Source: Nocardia rhizosphaerihabitans
GTDB taxonomy: Bacteria; Actinomycetota; Actinomycetes; Mycobacteriales; Mycobacteriaceae
Direction of reading: 5' to 3'
DNA length: 64,000 nucleotides
Assembly: GCF_014646295.1 (NCBI RefSeq)
Contig: NZ_BMNE01000002.1
Coordinates: 993,440-1,057,439 of the forward strand
The notes beneath the pieces are model-generated. The model did no database searches, was not told the DNA's origin, and saw nothing but the letters and a program-made list of their open reading frames with translations. The position numbers and the translations under genes are program-made. Below, piece after piece: positions 34,449-43,159 of this stretch. Numbering within the stretch: position 1 is the stretch's first letter; every line of letters begins with the position of its first letter.

Positions 34449-36344
34449 ATGACCAGTCAGCAGAATGCCTCGGCCGGCATCGAAGCAGCCAACGACACGG
34501 CATCGCGGACGCTACCGTTCGACGACGCACAGGATTTCGCCGATGCCGAACGCGGATTCGTCGCCGCGCTGACTCCGGGGGTGGTGCGCAATGCCGCGGG
34601 GGACGTGGTGTGGAGCAGCGACGCGTTCGCCTTCCTCGACGGCGAGTGCCCGCCCACGGTGCATCCGAGCCTGTGGCGGCAGTCGAAATTGTGCGCGATG
34701 CAAGGGTTGTACGAGGTCACCGACGGCATCTACCAGATCCGCGGACTCGACCTGTCGAACATGAGCCTGGTCGAGGGCGACACCGGCGTGCTCGTGATCG
34801 ACCCGCTGATCTCGGTCGAGACGGCCGCGGCGGGGCTGGCGCTGTACCGCGAGCATCGCGGGGACCGCCCGGTGACCGCGGTGATCTACTCGCACTCCCA
34901 CATCGACCACTTCGGTGGCGTCAAAGGCGTGACCACCCAAGACGATGTCGATGCCGGCCGATGCCCGATCATCGCGCCGGTGGGATTCGCCGAGCACGCG
35001 GTGGCGGAAAACGTGTACGCGGGCACCGCGATGGCCCGCCGGGCGGCCTACATGTACGGCGCGGCTCTGCCGACCGGACCGCTGGGTGCGGTCGGCGCGG
35101 GCCTCGGGCCGACGACCTCGACCGGTCAGCCGACGCTGATCATCCCGACGATCTCCGTCGAGCACACCGGCCAGACCGTGACCGTCGACGGGGTTGCCAT
35201 CGAATTCCAGATGACGCCGGGCACGGAGGCGCCCTCGGAGATGAACTTCTACTTTCCGGGCCGGCGAGCACTGTGCATGGCCGAGAACGCCACCCACACC
35301 ATGCACAATCTGCTCACCCTGCGCGGCGCGCTGGTGCGTGACCCGCACGTGTGGTCGAAATATCTCACCGAGGCGATCAATCGCTACGCGGGCCGCTCCG
35401 ACGTCGTGTTCGCCTCGCACCACTGGCCGACGTGGGACACCGAGCGGCTCACCGAGTACCTCTCGATCCAGCGCGACCTGTACGGCTATCTGCACGACCA
35501 GACCCTGCGGGCACTCAACAAGGGCACCACCGGCATCGAGATCGCCGAGAACATCGAACTGCCGCCCGCCCTGGCGAACTCGTGGTCGACCCACGGCTAC
35601 TACGGCTCGGTCAGCCACAATGTCAAAGCGATCTACCAGCGGTACATGGGCTGGTTCGACGGCAATCCGGCGAACCTGTGGCAGCACCCCCCGGTCGAAT
35701 CCGCCCTCCGCCACCTGGATTTCATGGGTGGCGCCGACGAGGTCATCGCCAAGGCCCGTAAGTCCTACGCCGACGGCGACTTCCGCTGGGTCGCCCAGGT
35801 ACTGAACTACGTGATCTTCGCCGAGCCGGACAACGCCGAGGCCAAGGCGTTGCAGGCCGACACGCTCGAACAGCTCGGCTACGGTTCCGAGAACGGCACC
35901 TGGCGCAACTTCTTCCTGATGGGTGCCTACGAGTTGCGCAACGGAAGTGTCGGTACCCCGACGGTGTCCTCCTCGTCGGATATCGGCGCGGCGCTGACGG
36001 TCGAGCAGCTCTTCGACGCGATCGCGTTGCGCGTCGACGGTCCCCGCGCCTGGTCGGCCACCATCGTCCTGGACTGGAAGCTCGAGGACACCGGCACCGT
36101 CCACCGCACCCAGCTCCGCAACGGCGTGCTCGTGCATTACGACATCGAGGGCGATGCCGGACCCGCCGACGCGACCTTCACCCTCACCGAAGCGGATCTG
36201 GACGCCGCCCTGATCGGCGGCGCGGATCTGGGCCGGCTGATCGCCGACGGCCGCGTCACGGTCGACGGCGACGCCACCAAACTGGCCGAACTGGTCGGCT
36301 ACCTGGATGCCCCCGACCCCGACTTCGCCATAGTGACGCCCTGA
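34449..36344 (+). CDS. Alkylsulfatase of the metallo-beta-lactamase family (SdsA/YjcS-like)
   Basis: 631 residues. Zinc-binding motif HSHIDHFGG at 149-157 (His149, His151, Asp153, His154), preceded by TGVLVIDPLIS and followed by ENATHTMHNLLTLRGALVRDP, SHHWPTWDTERLTEYLSIQRDLYGYLHDQTLR. The dimerisation domain and an SCP2-like C-terminal domain (about 505-631) are present. It hydrolyses alkyl sulfate esters such as dodecyl sulfate. No signal peptide, unlike the secreted Pseudomonas enzyme, so it should act inside the cell. TGATG overlap couples it to the DUF389 gene. Confidence 0.93.
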   Translation: MTSQQNASAGIEAANDTASRTLPFDDAQDFADAERGFVAALTPGVVRNAAGDVVWSSDAFAFLDGECPPTVHPSLWRQSKLCAMQGLYEVTDGIYQIRGLDLSNMSLVEGDTGVLVIDPLISVETAAAGLALYREHRGDRPVTAVIYSHSHIDHFGGVKGVTTQDDVDAGRCPIIAPVGFAEHAVAENVYAGTAMARRAAYMYGAALPTGPLGAVGAGLGPTTSTGQPTLIIPTISVEHTGQTVTVDGVAIEFQMTPGTEAPSEMNFYFPGRRALCMAENATHTMHNLLTLRGALVRDPHVWSKYLTEAINRYAGRSDVVFASHHWPTWDTERLTEYLSIQRDLYGYLHDQTLRALNKGTTGIEIAENIELPPALANSWSTHGYYGSVSHNVKAIYQRYMGWFDGNPANLWQHPPVESALRHLDFMGGADEVIAKARKSYADGDFRWVAQVLNYVIFAEPDNAEAKALQADTLEQLGYGSENGTWRNFFLMGAYELRNGSVGTPTVSSSSDIGAALTVEQLFDAIALRVDGPRAWSATIVLDWKLEDTGTVHRTQLRNGVLVHYDIEGDAGPADATFTLTEADLDAALIGGADLGRLIADGRVTVDGDATKLAELVGYLDAPDPDFAIVTP

Positions 36345-37303
36345 TGCTGGAATTCCTGGTCCCCGCTGATCAGCGCCGATCGTCGGACGAGCTCACCGAC
36401 AAGCTGGATCTGTCCGTCGGTGCGGTCACCGCGAAACGGTCGGCGTTCTGGATCATGCTGGTGCTGTCGGCGGTCATCGCGATCTCCGGCGTCATCGGCG
36501 ATTCCACCGCCACCGTGATCGGCGCGATGATCGTCGCGCCGCTGTCTATCCCGATCCTCGGGGTGGCACTCGGCGTGGTCACCGGGCGTGCGGCACTGGT
36601 CGGCCGCAGCCTGATCCTGGTGCTGGCGGGGATCGTCGTGGTCGTCGCGCTGGGGTTCGTGTTCGCGCAGCTGCTGCCGAATCCGGTCAACGTGCTGTCG
36701 AACGCCCAGGTCGTCGGGCGCACGTCGCCGAAGCTGACGGATCTGACCGCGGCCTTGGCCACCGGTCTGGTCGCGGCGGTCGCGATCACCCGCCGGGATG
36801 TCGGTGACGTGCTGCCCGGCGTCGCGATCGCGATCTCGCTGGTGCCGCCGCTGGGGGTGGTCGGGGTGTGCCTGGGGTCGCACGCGCCCTCGCTGGCGCT
36901 CGGCGCGTTCGTGCTGTTTGCCTCGAACGTCCTCGCCATGATCATCACCGCGACGACGGTGCTGCTCATCGCTGGTTACGCCGAGACGCCGAGCACCCGC
37001 CGCGGCCGGGCCTACCTGGTGCTCGGTGCGGCGTTGGTGCTGGTCGCGGTGCCGATGGTGCTCAATTCGCTGTCGACATTATGGGCCGGGCAGATCGCCG
37101 ACGCGGCCCGCGAGTGGTTACGTGACGAGCCGGGCGCCCAGGTCACCGATGTGACGCTGCAGCACGATGTCGCGACGGTGTCGGTGCTGGGTCCCGAACA
37201 GCTGCCGCCGGTGTCGGAGTTGCAGCGGGTGGTGGATGAACTCGTGCCATGGGACCCGCGCGTCGTTGTCGTCCACACGGTCGGCGGCAGAGTCCAGCAG
37301 TGA
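36344..37303 (+). CDS. DUF389-family membrane protein
   Basis: 319 residues. About seven membrane helices from 35 to 245 with the DUF389 signature SGVIGDSTATVIGAMIVAPLSIPILGVALGVVTG and DVLPGVAIAISLVPPLGVVGVCLG. The C-terminal 70 residues form a soluble alpha/beta domain (VTDVTLQHDVATVSVLGPEQLPPVSELQRVVDELVP). Function of the family is unknown. It starts on the last base of the alkylsulfatase stop, so the two are one operon. Convergent with the SHOCT gene. Confidence 0.9.
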   Translation: MLEFLVPADQRRSSDELTDKLDLSVGAVTAKRSAFWIMLVLSAVIAISGVIGDSTATVIGAMIVAPLSIPILGVALGVVTGRAALVGRSLILVLAGIVVVVALGFVFAQLLPNPVNVLSNAQVVGRTSPKLTDLTAALATGLVAAVAITRRDVGDVLPGVAIAISLVPPLGVVGVCLGSHAPSLALGAFVLFASNVLAMIITATTVLLIAGYAETPSTRRGRAYLVLGAALVLVAVPMVLNSLSTLWAGQIADAAREWLRDEPGAQVTDVTLQHDVATVSVLGPEQLPPVSELQRVVDELVPWDPRVVVVHTVGGRVQQ

Positions 37304-37314
37304 CCGACGACAGC

Positions 37315-37653
37315 TCAGCCGAGCAGTTGCTTCTTGGCTGCGGCGAATTCGGTATCGGATAGTGCGCCCGCCGAATGCAATTCGCTCAGTTGCCGCAACT
37401 TCCCGACCAGGTCGACCGGCGGGGCTGCCGCGGGTGCGGGCTGCGGCGGAGCATAGGCCGCCTGCTGTTGCGCGTAGGCCTGCTGCTGGGCGGCGGCCTG
37501 CTGATCGGCGTAGGCCTGCTGTTCGGCCGAGCGCCGGCGCGCACGATTGTTCATCGCGTTGGACGTGGCGGTGGCGGTGCCGGTGATGACCGCGGTCCGT
37601 GCCATCGTGCCGAGAAGTCCGGGCCGCCCGATGCGGCCCTGTCGTAGTGGCAT
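37315..37653 (-). CDS. SHOCT-domain protein
   Basis: 112 residues. Ala/Gln/Tyr-rich middle (about 40-75, low complexity) and a C-terminal SHOCT domain, VDLVGKLRQLSELHSAGALSDTEFAAAKKQLLG (81-112), which typically mediates oligomerisation or membrane-protein association. The N-terminus has a short hydrophobic segment (GTMARTAVITGTATATSNAM) too weak to be a clear helix. It is 12 bp downstream of the DUF6325 gene and should be co-transcribed with it. Its stop is 12 bp from the DUF389 stop. Confidence 0.85.
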   Translation of the reverse strand: MPLRQGRIGRPGLLGTMARTAVITGTATATSNAMNNRARRRSAEQQAYADQQAAAQQQAYAQQQAAYAPPQPAPAAAPPVDLVGKLRQLSELHSAGALSDTEFAAAKKQLLG

Positions 37654-37665
37654 GTCGCTTCCTTC

Positions 37666-38097
37666 CTAGGTCGTCGCCGCGGCGGACACCGCGGACTCGA
37701 CGACATCGCGCGGTATCGGCACGTGCAACGCGACCTCGCCCTCGGCGGCGCGCACCGCCGAGGCCAGCCGCGTCGCCCAGGTCTGTTCGAAGACGAGGAT
37801 CACCGCCGTGCTGCCCGGCACCATCGACGTGCGCACGACCTCCACATCGGCGTCGCTGACCAGGTCGATGTCGGCCGCGGTCAGGCCGGTGAGACCCACC
37901 TCGGCCAGATCGTCGTCGACCTCGGATTCGGTGACCGTCCCGGCGGCGTCCATCGTCAGCACGATCAGATCCAGCAGGGTCACCAGGCCCTTCCCGACGA
38001 CCTCGGCGAGCGCGGCGGCGACCGTCTCGTCGACGGCGGTACCGGGAAAGGTGAGGACGAGGAAATCGACCGGTCCCAGAGCAGGTGTTGATCCCAT
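37666..38097 (-). CDS. DUF6325 (formerly DUF1269-like) protein
   Basis: 143 residues. Family pattern: LGPVDFLVLTFPGTAVDETVAAALAEVVGKGLVTLLDLIVLTMDAAGTV, then acidic TESEVDDDLAEVGLTGLTAADIDLVSDADVE and SMVPGSTAVILVFEQTWATRLASAVRAAEGEVALHVPIPRDVVESAV. The last part is the compact alpha/beta segment. Usually linked to SHOCT genes, as here. ATG 38097 is the family-like start; a GTG at 38124 is the alternative. The palindrome 38132-38148 lies 35 bp upstream. Confidence 0.85.
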   Translation of the reverse strand: MGSTPALGPVDFLVLTFPGTAVDETVAAALAEVVGKGLVTLLDLIVLTMDAAGTVTESEVDDDLAEVGLTGLTAADIDLVSDADVEVVRTSMVPGSTAVILVFEQTWATRLASAVRAAEGEVALHVPIPRDVVESAVSAAATT

Positions 38098-38131
38098 GGC
38101 GCGATCGTGCGCCGATCCGGCCACGCACGCC

Positions 38132-38148
38132 TCACCCGATTCGGGTGA
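38132..38148. promoter_or_regulatory. Palindrome TCACCCGATTCGGGTGA between divergent genes
   Basis: A 17-bp palindrome with a single central base, located between DUF6325 (minus, start 38097) and the multi-TM gene (plus, start 38220). It is the better-symmetric copy of the site at 34332-34348. Same-site sharing suggests control by one regulator, most plausibly the LuxR-family protein at 31702. Confidence 0.5.
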
Positions 38149-38219
38149 ACCGGCGGCGCCCCCTGCGCCCTAGCGTGGAGTTCAGTGCTGCGCAGCTCGA
38201 CTGTCGAAAGGAATGCCTC

Positions 38220-38846
38220 ATGAACGGCATCGTGGTGGCGGTGGTCGGCGCACTGCTGTGCTTCTACGGGGTCAGGTCGGTGAACCTGGGCGTCCTGGCG
38301 ATCGGGTTCGGCCTCGGCTGGCTGATCGCCGACCTGGTCAACGCCTCGTTCTGGTGGCTGGTGCTGATCGGGTTGATCGGCGCCATCTCGGCGTGGGTGG
38401 TGACCTCGCTGGTCTTCCGCTTCGCCTCGTACTTCATCGGCGGCCTGGCCGGCGCGATGATCGGCACGAAGCTGGCGACCGTCTTGCAGCCCGGCGACAA
38501 GAACATCGCGCTGAGCATGATCGTCGCGCTGGCGATGGGTGTGGCCGGTGCGTTCCTCGCCGAGAAGTTCCGCGCCCGCGCCCTGCTGTGGCTGACCTCC
38601 ATCGGCGGCGCCAGCATGGTGCTCAGCGGCCTCGGCCGGATGAGCGATTCGCTGGCGTTCCTGCGCGAGCCGGACACGGGCTGGCAGCAGGTCACCTCGA
38701 CCCTGGCTTGGATCGGCCTGTCGGCGCTCGGCTGGATCACCCAGCGTCACCTGTTCGCCGAGAAGCTCGGCATCGAGCACCTGGCCGGCGACGACGATCC
38801 GAAGATCGACCAGCGCAAACGCAACGGCGGCTGGCCCACGCGCTAG
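38220..38846 (+). CDS. Polytopic membrane protein (DUF4203/TM7SF3-like)
   Basis: 208 residues with about seven short hydrophobic helices: NGIVVAVVGALLCFYGVRSVNLGVLAIGFGLGWLIADL, FWWLVLIGLIGAISAWVVTSL, FRFASYFIGGLAGAMIG, ALSMIVALAMGVAGAFLAE, LWLTSIGGASMVLSGLG, TSTLAWIGLSALGWITQRH. The C-terminus is charged and cytoplasmic. The gene is preceded by AAAGG 10 bp upstream of the ATG. No function known. Divergent from DUF6325-SHOCT, and the shared palindrome suggests common control. Confidence 0.82.
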   Translation: MNGIVVAVVGALLCFYGVRSVNLGVLAIGFGLGWLIADLVNASFWWLVLIGLIGAISAWVVTSLVFRFASYFIGGLAGAMIGTKLATVLQPGDKNIALSMIVALAMGVAGAFLAEKFRARALLWLTSIGGASMVLSGLGRMSDSLAFLREPDTGWQQVTSTLAWIGLSALGWITQRHLFAEKLGIEHLAGDDDPKIDQRKRNGGWPTR

Positions 38847-38849
38847 CGG

Positions 38850-39473
38850 CTACTCCGCGGGCGGGGTCTGCAACGCGGGGAACCAGACGTCGGTCAGGAC
38901 CGCGGCGGCCTGCGCGGCTGTGACCTCGATGGTGCCCTGCATGGCCCACCGGGTGAAGAACCGTTCGAGTTGGGCGACGAGCAGTTCGATCCGCAGCCGC
39001 GCCTCGTCGCGGCGGTGCTCGGGCCAGCGGGCCAGGTAGGCGGGCATGCTGTCGGCCAGGGTCATGATGCCCTCGCGCGCCACCGCGCGGAATTCCGGTT
39101 CGACCGCGGTCGCCTCGTCCCACGCGGGCAGCATGTCCTTGTTGGTGAAGAACCAGTCGATGGCGCGGGTCATCCACTCCGCGAACGCCTCCCGGGAGCC
39201 GGTGGTCAGCACCCGGTCCAGGTCGGCGTAGAACTCGTGGACGCTGGTGAGCGTGCCCTCGTTGGCGATCGCCCGCAGCACCTCGCCCTTGCTGGTGAAG
39301 TGCAGGTAGAACGTCGCCCGGCTGCAGCCGACGGCGGCGGCGATGTCGTCGACGCGGACATCGGAATAGCCCTGGGTCTCGAACAGGGTGCGCGCGGTCT
39401 CGACGATCCTGGCCTTGGTGAGTCGCTTCTGCTCCTCGCGCAAGGATCCACGGCGGGCGGGTTCGGACGTCAT
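38850..39473 (-). CDS. TetR-family regulator of the monooxygenase operon
   Basis: 207 residues. Helix-turn-helix at 20-65 (ARIVETARTLFETQGYSDVRVDDIAAAVGCSRATFYLHFTSKGEVL), then ligand-binding helices with WFFTNKDMLPAWDEATAVEPEFRAVAREG. Divergent from the flavin monooxygenase operon, with an inverted repeat at 39503-39519. Convergent with the membrane gene (3-bp gap). Ligand is likely a substrate or intermediate of that operon. ATG 39473. Confidence 0.92.
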   Translation of the reverse strand: MTSEPARRGSLREEQKRLTKARIVETARTLFETQGYSDVRVDDIAAAVGCSRATFYLHFTSKGEVLRAIANEGTLTSVHEFYADLDRVLTTGSREAFAEWMTRAIDWFFTNKDMLPAWDEATAVEPEFRAVAREGIMTLADSMPAYLARWPEHRRDEARLRIELLVAQLERFFTRWAMQGTIEVTAAQAAAVLTDVWFPALQTPPAE

Positions 39474-39502
39474 TCGCTCATCCTAGACGATCAGCTCATT
39501 CA

Positions 39503-39519
39503 CTAGACATGATGTCCAG
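39503..39519. promoter_or_regulatory. Candidate TetR operator CTAGACATGATGTCCAG
   Basis: A 17-bp quasi-palindrome with GACAT-G-ATGTC core (5-1-5 perfect) and outer CTA/CAG arms matching at two of three positions. It lies in the 116-bp divergent gap between tetR (39473) and the monooxygenase gene (39590). The layout and length are typical for a TetR dimer. Confidence 0.55.
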
Positions 39520-39589
39520 CGAAGCGCTATCGTGTGTTCCACGTCACGCGGCATGGTCATCGGTGACCGAGGCTGCTCAGGAGTTGTGC

Positions 39590-40960
39590 ATGGATACACG
39601 CGAATTGCCCAGGGTGTGCGTCATCGGCGCCGGACCTTCGGGTATCACCGCCGCCAAAAGGCTTGCCGAGTACGGCATTCCGTTCGATTGCTATGAGGCC
39701 TCCGACGAGGTGGGCGGCAACTGGTATTACAAGAACCCCAACGGGATGTCGGCCTGCTATCAGAGCCTGCACATCGACACCTCGAAGTACCGCCTGCAAT
39801 TCGAGGACTTCCCCGCCCCCGAGGAGTGGCCGCACTTTCCGCACCATTCCCAGCTGCTGCAGTACTTCAAGGACTACGTCGACCACTTCGACCTGCGCGA
39901 CCGGATCAAGTTCAACAGCCTGGTCACCGCGGCCGAGCGCGACGACGCCGGTCTGTGGCGGGTGACGACGGCGGCGGGCGACACCGAGGTCTACGACGCG
40001 CTGATCGTCTGCAACGGCCATCACTGGAATCCCCGATTCCCCGACTACCCGGGCGAATTCGACGGTGTGCTGATGCACAGCCACGCCTACAACGATCCGT
40101 TCGACCCGATCGATATGCGCGGCAAGCGGATCGTGGTGGTCGGCATGGGCAACTCGGGCCTCGATATCGCCTCCGAACTGTCCCAGCGCTTCCTGGCCTC
40201 GAAGCTGTTCGTCTCGGCCCGCCGCGGTGTGTGGGTGCTGCCCAAATATGTGAACGGCAAAGTGGGCGACCGCGCTTCGATGCCCGCGTGGATTCCCCCC
40301 AAGATCGCGCTGAAGCTCAAGCAGCGATTCGTCCGCAAGAACCGCGGCGAGATGCAGACCTACGGCCTGCCGGCCCCCGATCACGAGCCCTTCGAGGCGC
40401 ATCCCTCGGCGAGCGAGGAGTTTCTGCACCGCGCCGGCTGCGGTGACGTGGAGTGCAAGCCCGCGATCACGCGATTGGATGGCAGCACAGTGCATTTCGC
40501 CGACGGCAGCAGCGAGCAGGTCGACGTGATCGTGTGCGCCACCGGCTACCACATCAGCTTCCCGTTCTTCACCGAGCCGGAGCTGGTGCCCGACGCGGCC
40601 AACCGGTTCCCGCTGTTCCAGATGATGGTCAAGCCCGGCGTGGACAACCTGTTCTATCTCGGGCTGGCCCAGCCGATGCCGACGCTGGTCAATTTCGCCG
40701 AGCAGCAGAGCAAGCTGGTCGCCGCCTACCTGACCGGCCGCTATCACCTGCCCCCGCGCGAGCAGATGGATCAGGTGCTCGACGAGCAGGAGGCCAAACG
40801 CGCCGGGCGCTATTACGATTCGCCGCGCCACACCATCCAGACCGAGTTCGAGCCGTACGTGCGCTCGATGACCAAGGAACTGGAACGGGGCGCGAAACGG
40901 GCCGCCGCCACGGGCAACAGCCTGCCGGTGCCCGCGCGCGCGACGGCGGGGGCGGTGTGA
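39590..40960 (+). CDS. Flavin-containing monooxygenase (FMO/BVMO superfamily)
   Basis: 456 residues. FAD loop GAGPSG (13-18), FMO signature FDGVLMHSHAY (157-167, pattern FxGxxxHxxxY), NADPH loop VVVGMGNSG and a VIVCATGYHISFPFF segment near the end of the second half. The motif is of class B FMO type, so N-, S- or Baeyer-Villiger oxidation are all possible. In context it would make the ester or lactone that the downstream esterase cleaves. AGGAG at 39579-39583 supports ATG 39590. Its stop overlaps the esterase ATG (ATGA). Known analogue by layout: mymA of M. tuberculosis. Confidence 0.93.
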   Translation: MDTRELPRVCVIGAGPSGITAAKRLAEYGIPFDCYEASDEVGGNWYYKNPNGMSACYQSLHIDTSKYRLQFEDFPAPEEWPHFPHHSQLLQYFKDYVDHFDLRDRIKFNSLVTAAERDDAGLWRVTTAAGDTEVYDALIVCNGHHWNPRFPDYPGEFDGVLMHSHAYNDPFDPIDMRGKRIVVVGMGNSGLDIASELSQRFLASKLFVSARRGVWVLPKYVNGKVGDRASMPAWIPPKIALKLKQRFVRKNRGEMQTYGLPAPDHEPFEAHPSASEEFLHRAGCGDVECKPAITRLDGSTVHFADGSSEQVDVIVCATGYHISFPFFTEPELVPDAANRFPLFQMMVKPGVDNLFYLGLAQPMPTLVNFAEQQSKLVAAYLTGRYHLPPREQMDQVLDEQEAKRAGRYYDSPRHTIQTEFEPYVRSMTKELERGAKRAAATGNSLPVPARATAGAV

Positions 40961-42105
40961 TGAGCGGTACCTCCTCGGGCTTCTGTCTGGACGAATTCGC
41001 CGGTGTGCGTGCGGCATTCGACGACCAACTCGCCTCCGGCGCCGAAATCGGTGCGGCGCTGTGCGTCACCGTGGACGGCGATCCGGTGCTGGATCTGTGG
41101 GGTGGGTACGCCGATCCGGCGAAAACCACGCCGTGGGCCGCCGACACCCTGGTCAACGTCTTCTCGGTGACCAAGACGATGACGGCGCTGTGCGCCTTGC
41201 TGCTGGTCGACCGCGGCGACCTCGACGTCGACCAGCGCGTTGCCCACTACTGGCCCGAGTTCGCGGCCAACGGCAAGGCCGACATCCTGGTCAGGCAACT
41301 GCTCTCGCACACCTCGGGCGTCTCCGGCTGGGACAAGCCGATCGCGCTGTCCGACATCTACGACCACGAGGAAGCCGCGGCCCGGCTGGCGACCCAGGCG
41401 CCCTGGTGGGAGCCGGGTACCGCCTCGGGCTATCACGCCATCAACTACGGACACCTGATCGGTGAACTGGTGCGCCGCATCACCGGTCGCTCCCTCGGCC
41501 GGTTCTTCGCCGAGGAACTCGCGGGCCCGCTCGGCGCCGATTTCCACATCGGCACCGGACCCGAGCACGCCGACCGGATCGCGACCCTGGTCCCACCGGA
41601 ACTGCCCGAGTTCGACCTGTCGACCCTCGACCAGGACAGCGTGCTCATCAAGACGCTCACCAGTCCCTGGCTCGAGGTCGCCGAGACCGCGACACCGGCC
41701 TGGCGCGAAGCCGAGATCGGCGGGACCAACGGCCACGGCAACGCGCGCTCGGTGGCCCGGATCCAGTCCCTGATCGCCAACGGCGGCGAACTCAGCGGCA
41801 GACGGTTCCTGTCACCCGCCACCATCGACCTGATCTTCCGCGAGCAGGCCGACGGCGTCGACCTGGCGCTGCTGACCCCGCTGCGGTTCGGCATCGGCTA
41901 CGGCCTGCCCCGGCCACAGACCTTCCCGCACATCCCCGACGGCCGGGTCTGCTGGTGGGCGGGCTACGGCGGCTCGATGGTCGTCAACGACCTGGATCGC
42001 CGGATCACCTTCGCCTACACCATGAATCGGATGGCCACGGGCCTGATCGGCTCCGACCGCTGCGACCGGTACCTGAAGGCCACCTTCGACGGAGCGGCCC
42101 GATGA
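40960..42105 (+). CDS. Beta-lactamase-fold esterase (class C / EstB-like)
   Basis: 381 residues. SxxK catalytic motif S69-V-T-K72 in NVFSVTKTMTALCALLLV, then LLSHTSGVSGW and a Tyr in the GYHAINYGHLIGELVRRITGRS segment at the second motif position. The C-terminal WWAGYGGSMVVND segment sits where the H/K-T-G of class C enzymes lies. It should hydrolyse a carboxylic ester or lactone, probably the monooxygenase product. It overlaps both neighbours by 4 bp. No signal peptide, so cytoplasmic. Confidence 0.9.
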   Translation: MSGTSSGFCLDEFAGVRAAFDDQLASGAEIGAALCVTVDGDPVLDLWGGYADPAKTTPWAADTLVNVFSVTKTMTALCALLLVDRGDLDVDQRVAHYWPEFAANGKADILVRQLLSHTSGVSGWDKPIALSDIYDHEEAAARLATQAPWWEPGTASGYHAINYGHLIGELVRRITGRSLGRFFAEELAGPLGADFHIGTGPEHADRIATLVPPELPEFDLSTLDQDSVLIKTLTSPWLEVAETATPAWREAEIGGTNGHGNARSVARIQSLIANGGELSGRRFLSPATIDLIFREQADGVDLALLTPLRFGIGYGLPRPQTFPHIPDGRVCWWAGYGGSMVVNDLDRRITFAYTMNRMATGLIGSDRCDRYLKATFDGAAR

Positions 42106-43148
42106 GCATGCGTGCGATGCAGCTGACCGCGCCGGGCACCCTGGAATTGCGGACGGTGCCCGTGCCCGACATCGGCCCGGACGATCTGCTGTTGCGGGTC
42201 GGCGCCGCCGGGATCTGCCACTCGGATTCGTTCGTGCTGAGCCTGCCGTTCCCGATGAGCGACAAGCCGCTCACCCTGGGCCACGAGATCGCGGGCACCA
42301 TCGAGTCGGTCGGCCCGCGGGTGGCCGGGCGCAGCGTCGGCGAGCGCGGGATCGTGTACCTGTGCTGGTCGTGCGGCGAATGCCGGGAGTGCTTGCGCGG
42401 CAACGAGAATGTCTGTCTGGCCGCGGGGCGCACGGCGATGCCGCCGTGTCCCGGGCTCGGTCCCGACGGCGGCATGGCCGAATACGTCCGGATCCCCGCG
42501 CGCTCCTTCGTGCCCATCGGCGACATGGACTTCGCGCAGGCCGCGCCCCTGGCCGACGCGGCGCTCACCCCGATGCACGCCATCCGCGGCGCGTCGGATC
42601 AGCTGTGGCCGGGCGCCACCGCGGTCGCCATCGGCATCGGCGGCCTGGGACACGTCGCGGTACAGCTGCTGAAGGCGATGACGGAGACCAGGGTCATCGC
42701 CGTCGACGTGGACGCCGACAAGCTCGCCCTCGCCACCGCCTGCGGCGCCGATATCGCGCTGCAAGCCGGTGACGCCACCGCGGCCGCCATCCTCGAACTC
42801 ACCGGCGGACGGGGCGCCGAGGCGGTGTTCGACTTCGTCGGCGCCGACGCCACCGCGAAACTCGCCGTCGAAGCCGTCGCCCCCAACGGCGCCTATCGGA
42901 TGGTCGGACTGGCGGGCGGCGTGCCTGGCATCGACTCCGGTCCGGCGGGCGGACCCGGCCTGCCGTGGGGCGCCACGGTGCGGAAGTCATACGGCGGCAC
43001 CAGAACCGACCTGCTCGACGCGGTGGCACTGGCCGCCGCGGGCAAGGTCCGCGCCGAGATCGAACGCTTCGACCTCGCCGACGCCCGCACCGCCTTCGAC
43101 CGACTCGACTCCGGCGCGATCCGTGGCCGCGCCGTCCTGATCCCCTGA
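42102..43148 (+). CDS. Zinc-dependent alcohol dehydrogenase
   Basis: 348-residue medium-chain dehydrogenase. Catalytic-zinc Cys in GICHSD (about 39), GHE at 64-66, structural-zinc cluster [18 protein letters not shown], and the NAD(P) loop GIGGLG. Substrate alcohol is not visible; it probably oxidises the alcohol released by the upstream esterase to an aldehyde or ketone. Overlaps the esterase stop by 4 bp (ATGA). The next gene begins right at its stop, so it is clearly in the same operon. Confidence 0.92.
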   Translation: MSMRAMQLTAPGTLELRTVPVPDIGPDDLLLRVGAAGICHSDSFVLSLPFPMSDKPLTLGHEIAGTIESVGPRVAGRSVGERGIVYLCWSCGECRECLRGNENVCLAAGRTAMPPCPGLGPDGGMAEYVRIPARSFVPIGDMDFAQAAPLADAALTPMHAIRGASDQLWPGATAVAIGIGGLGHVAVQLLKAMTETRVIAVDVDADKLALATACGADIALQAGDATAAAILELTGGRGAEAVFDFVGADATAKLAVEAVAPNGAYRMVGLAGGVPGIDSGPAGGPGLPWGATVRKSYGGTRTDLLDAVALAAAGKVRAEIERFDLADARTAFDRLDSGAIRGRAVLIP

Positions 43149-43159
43149 TGGAGAACACC

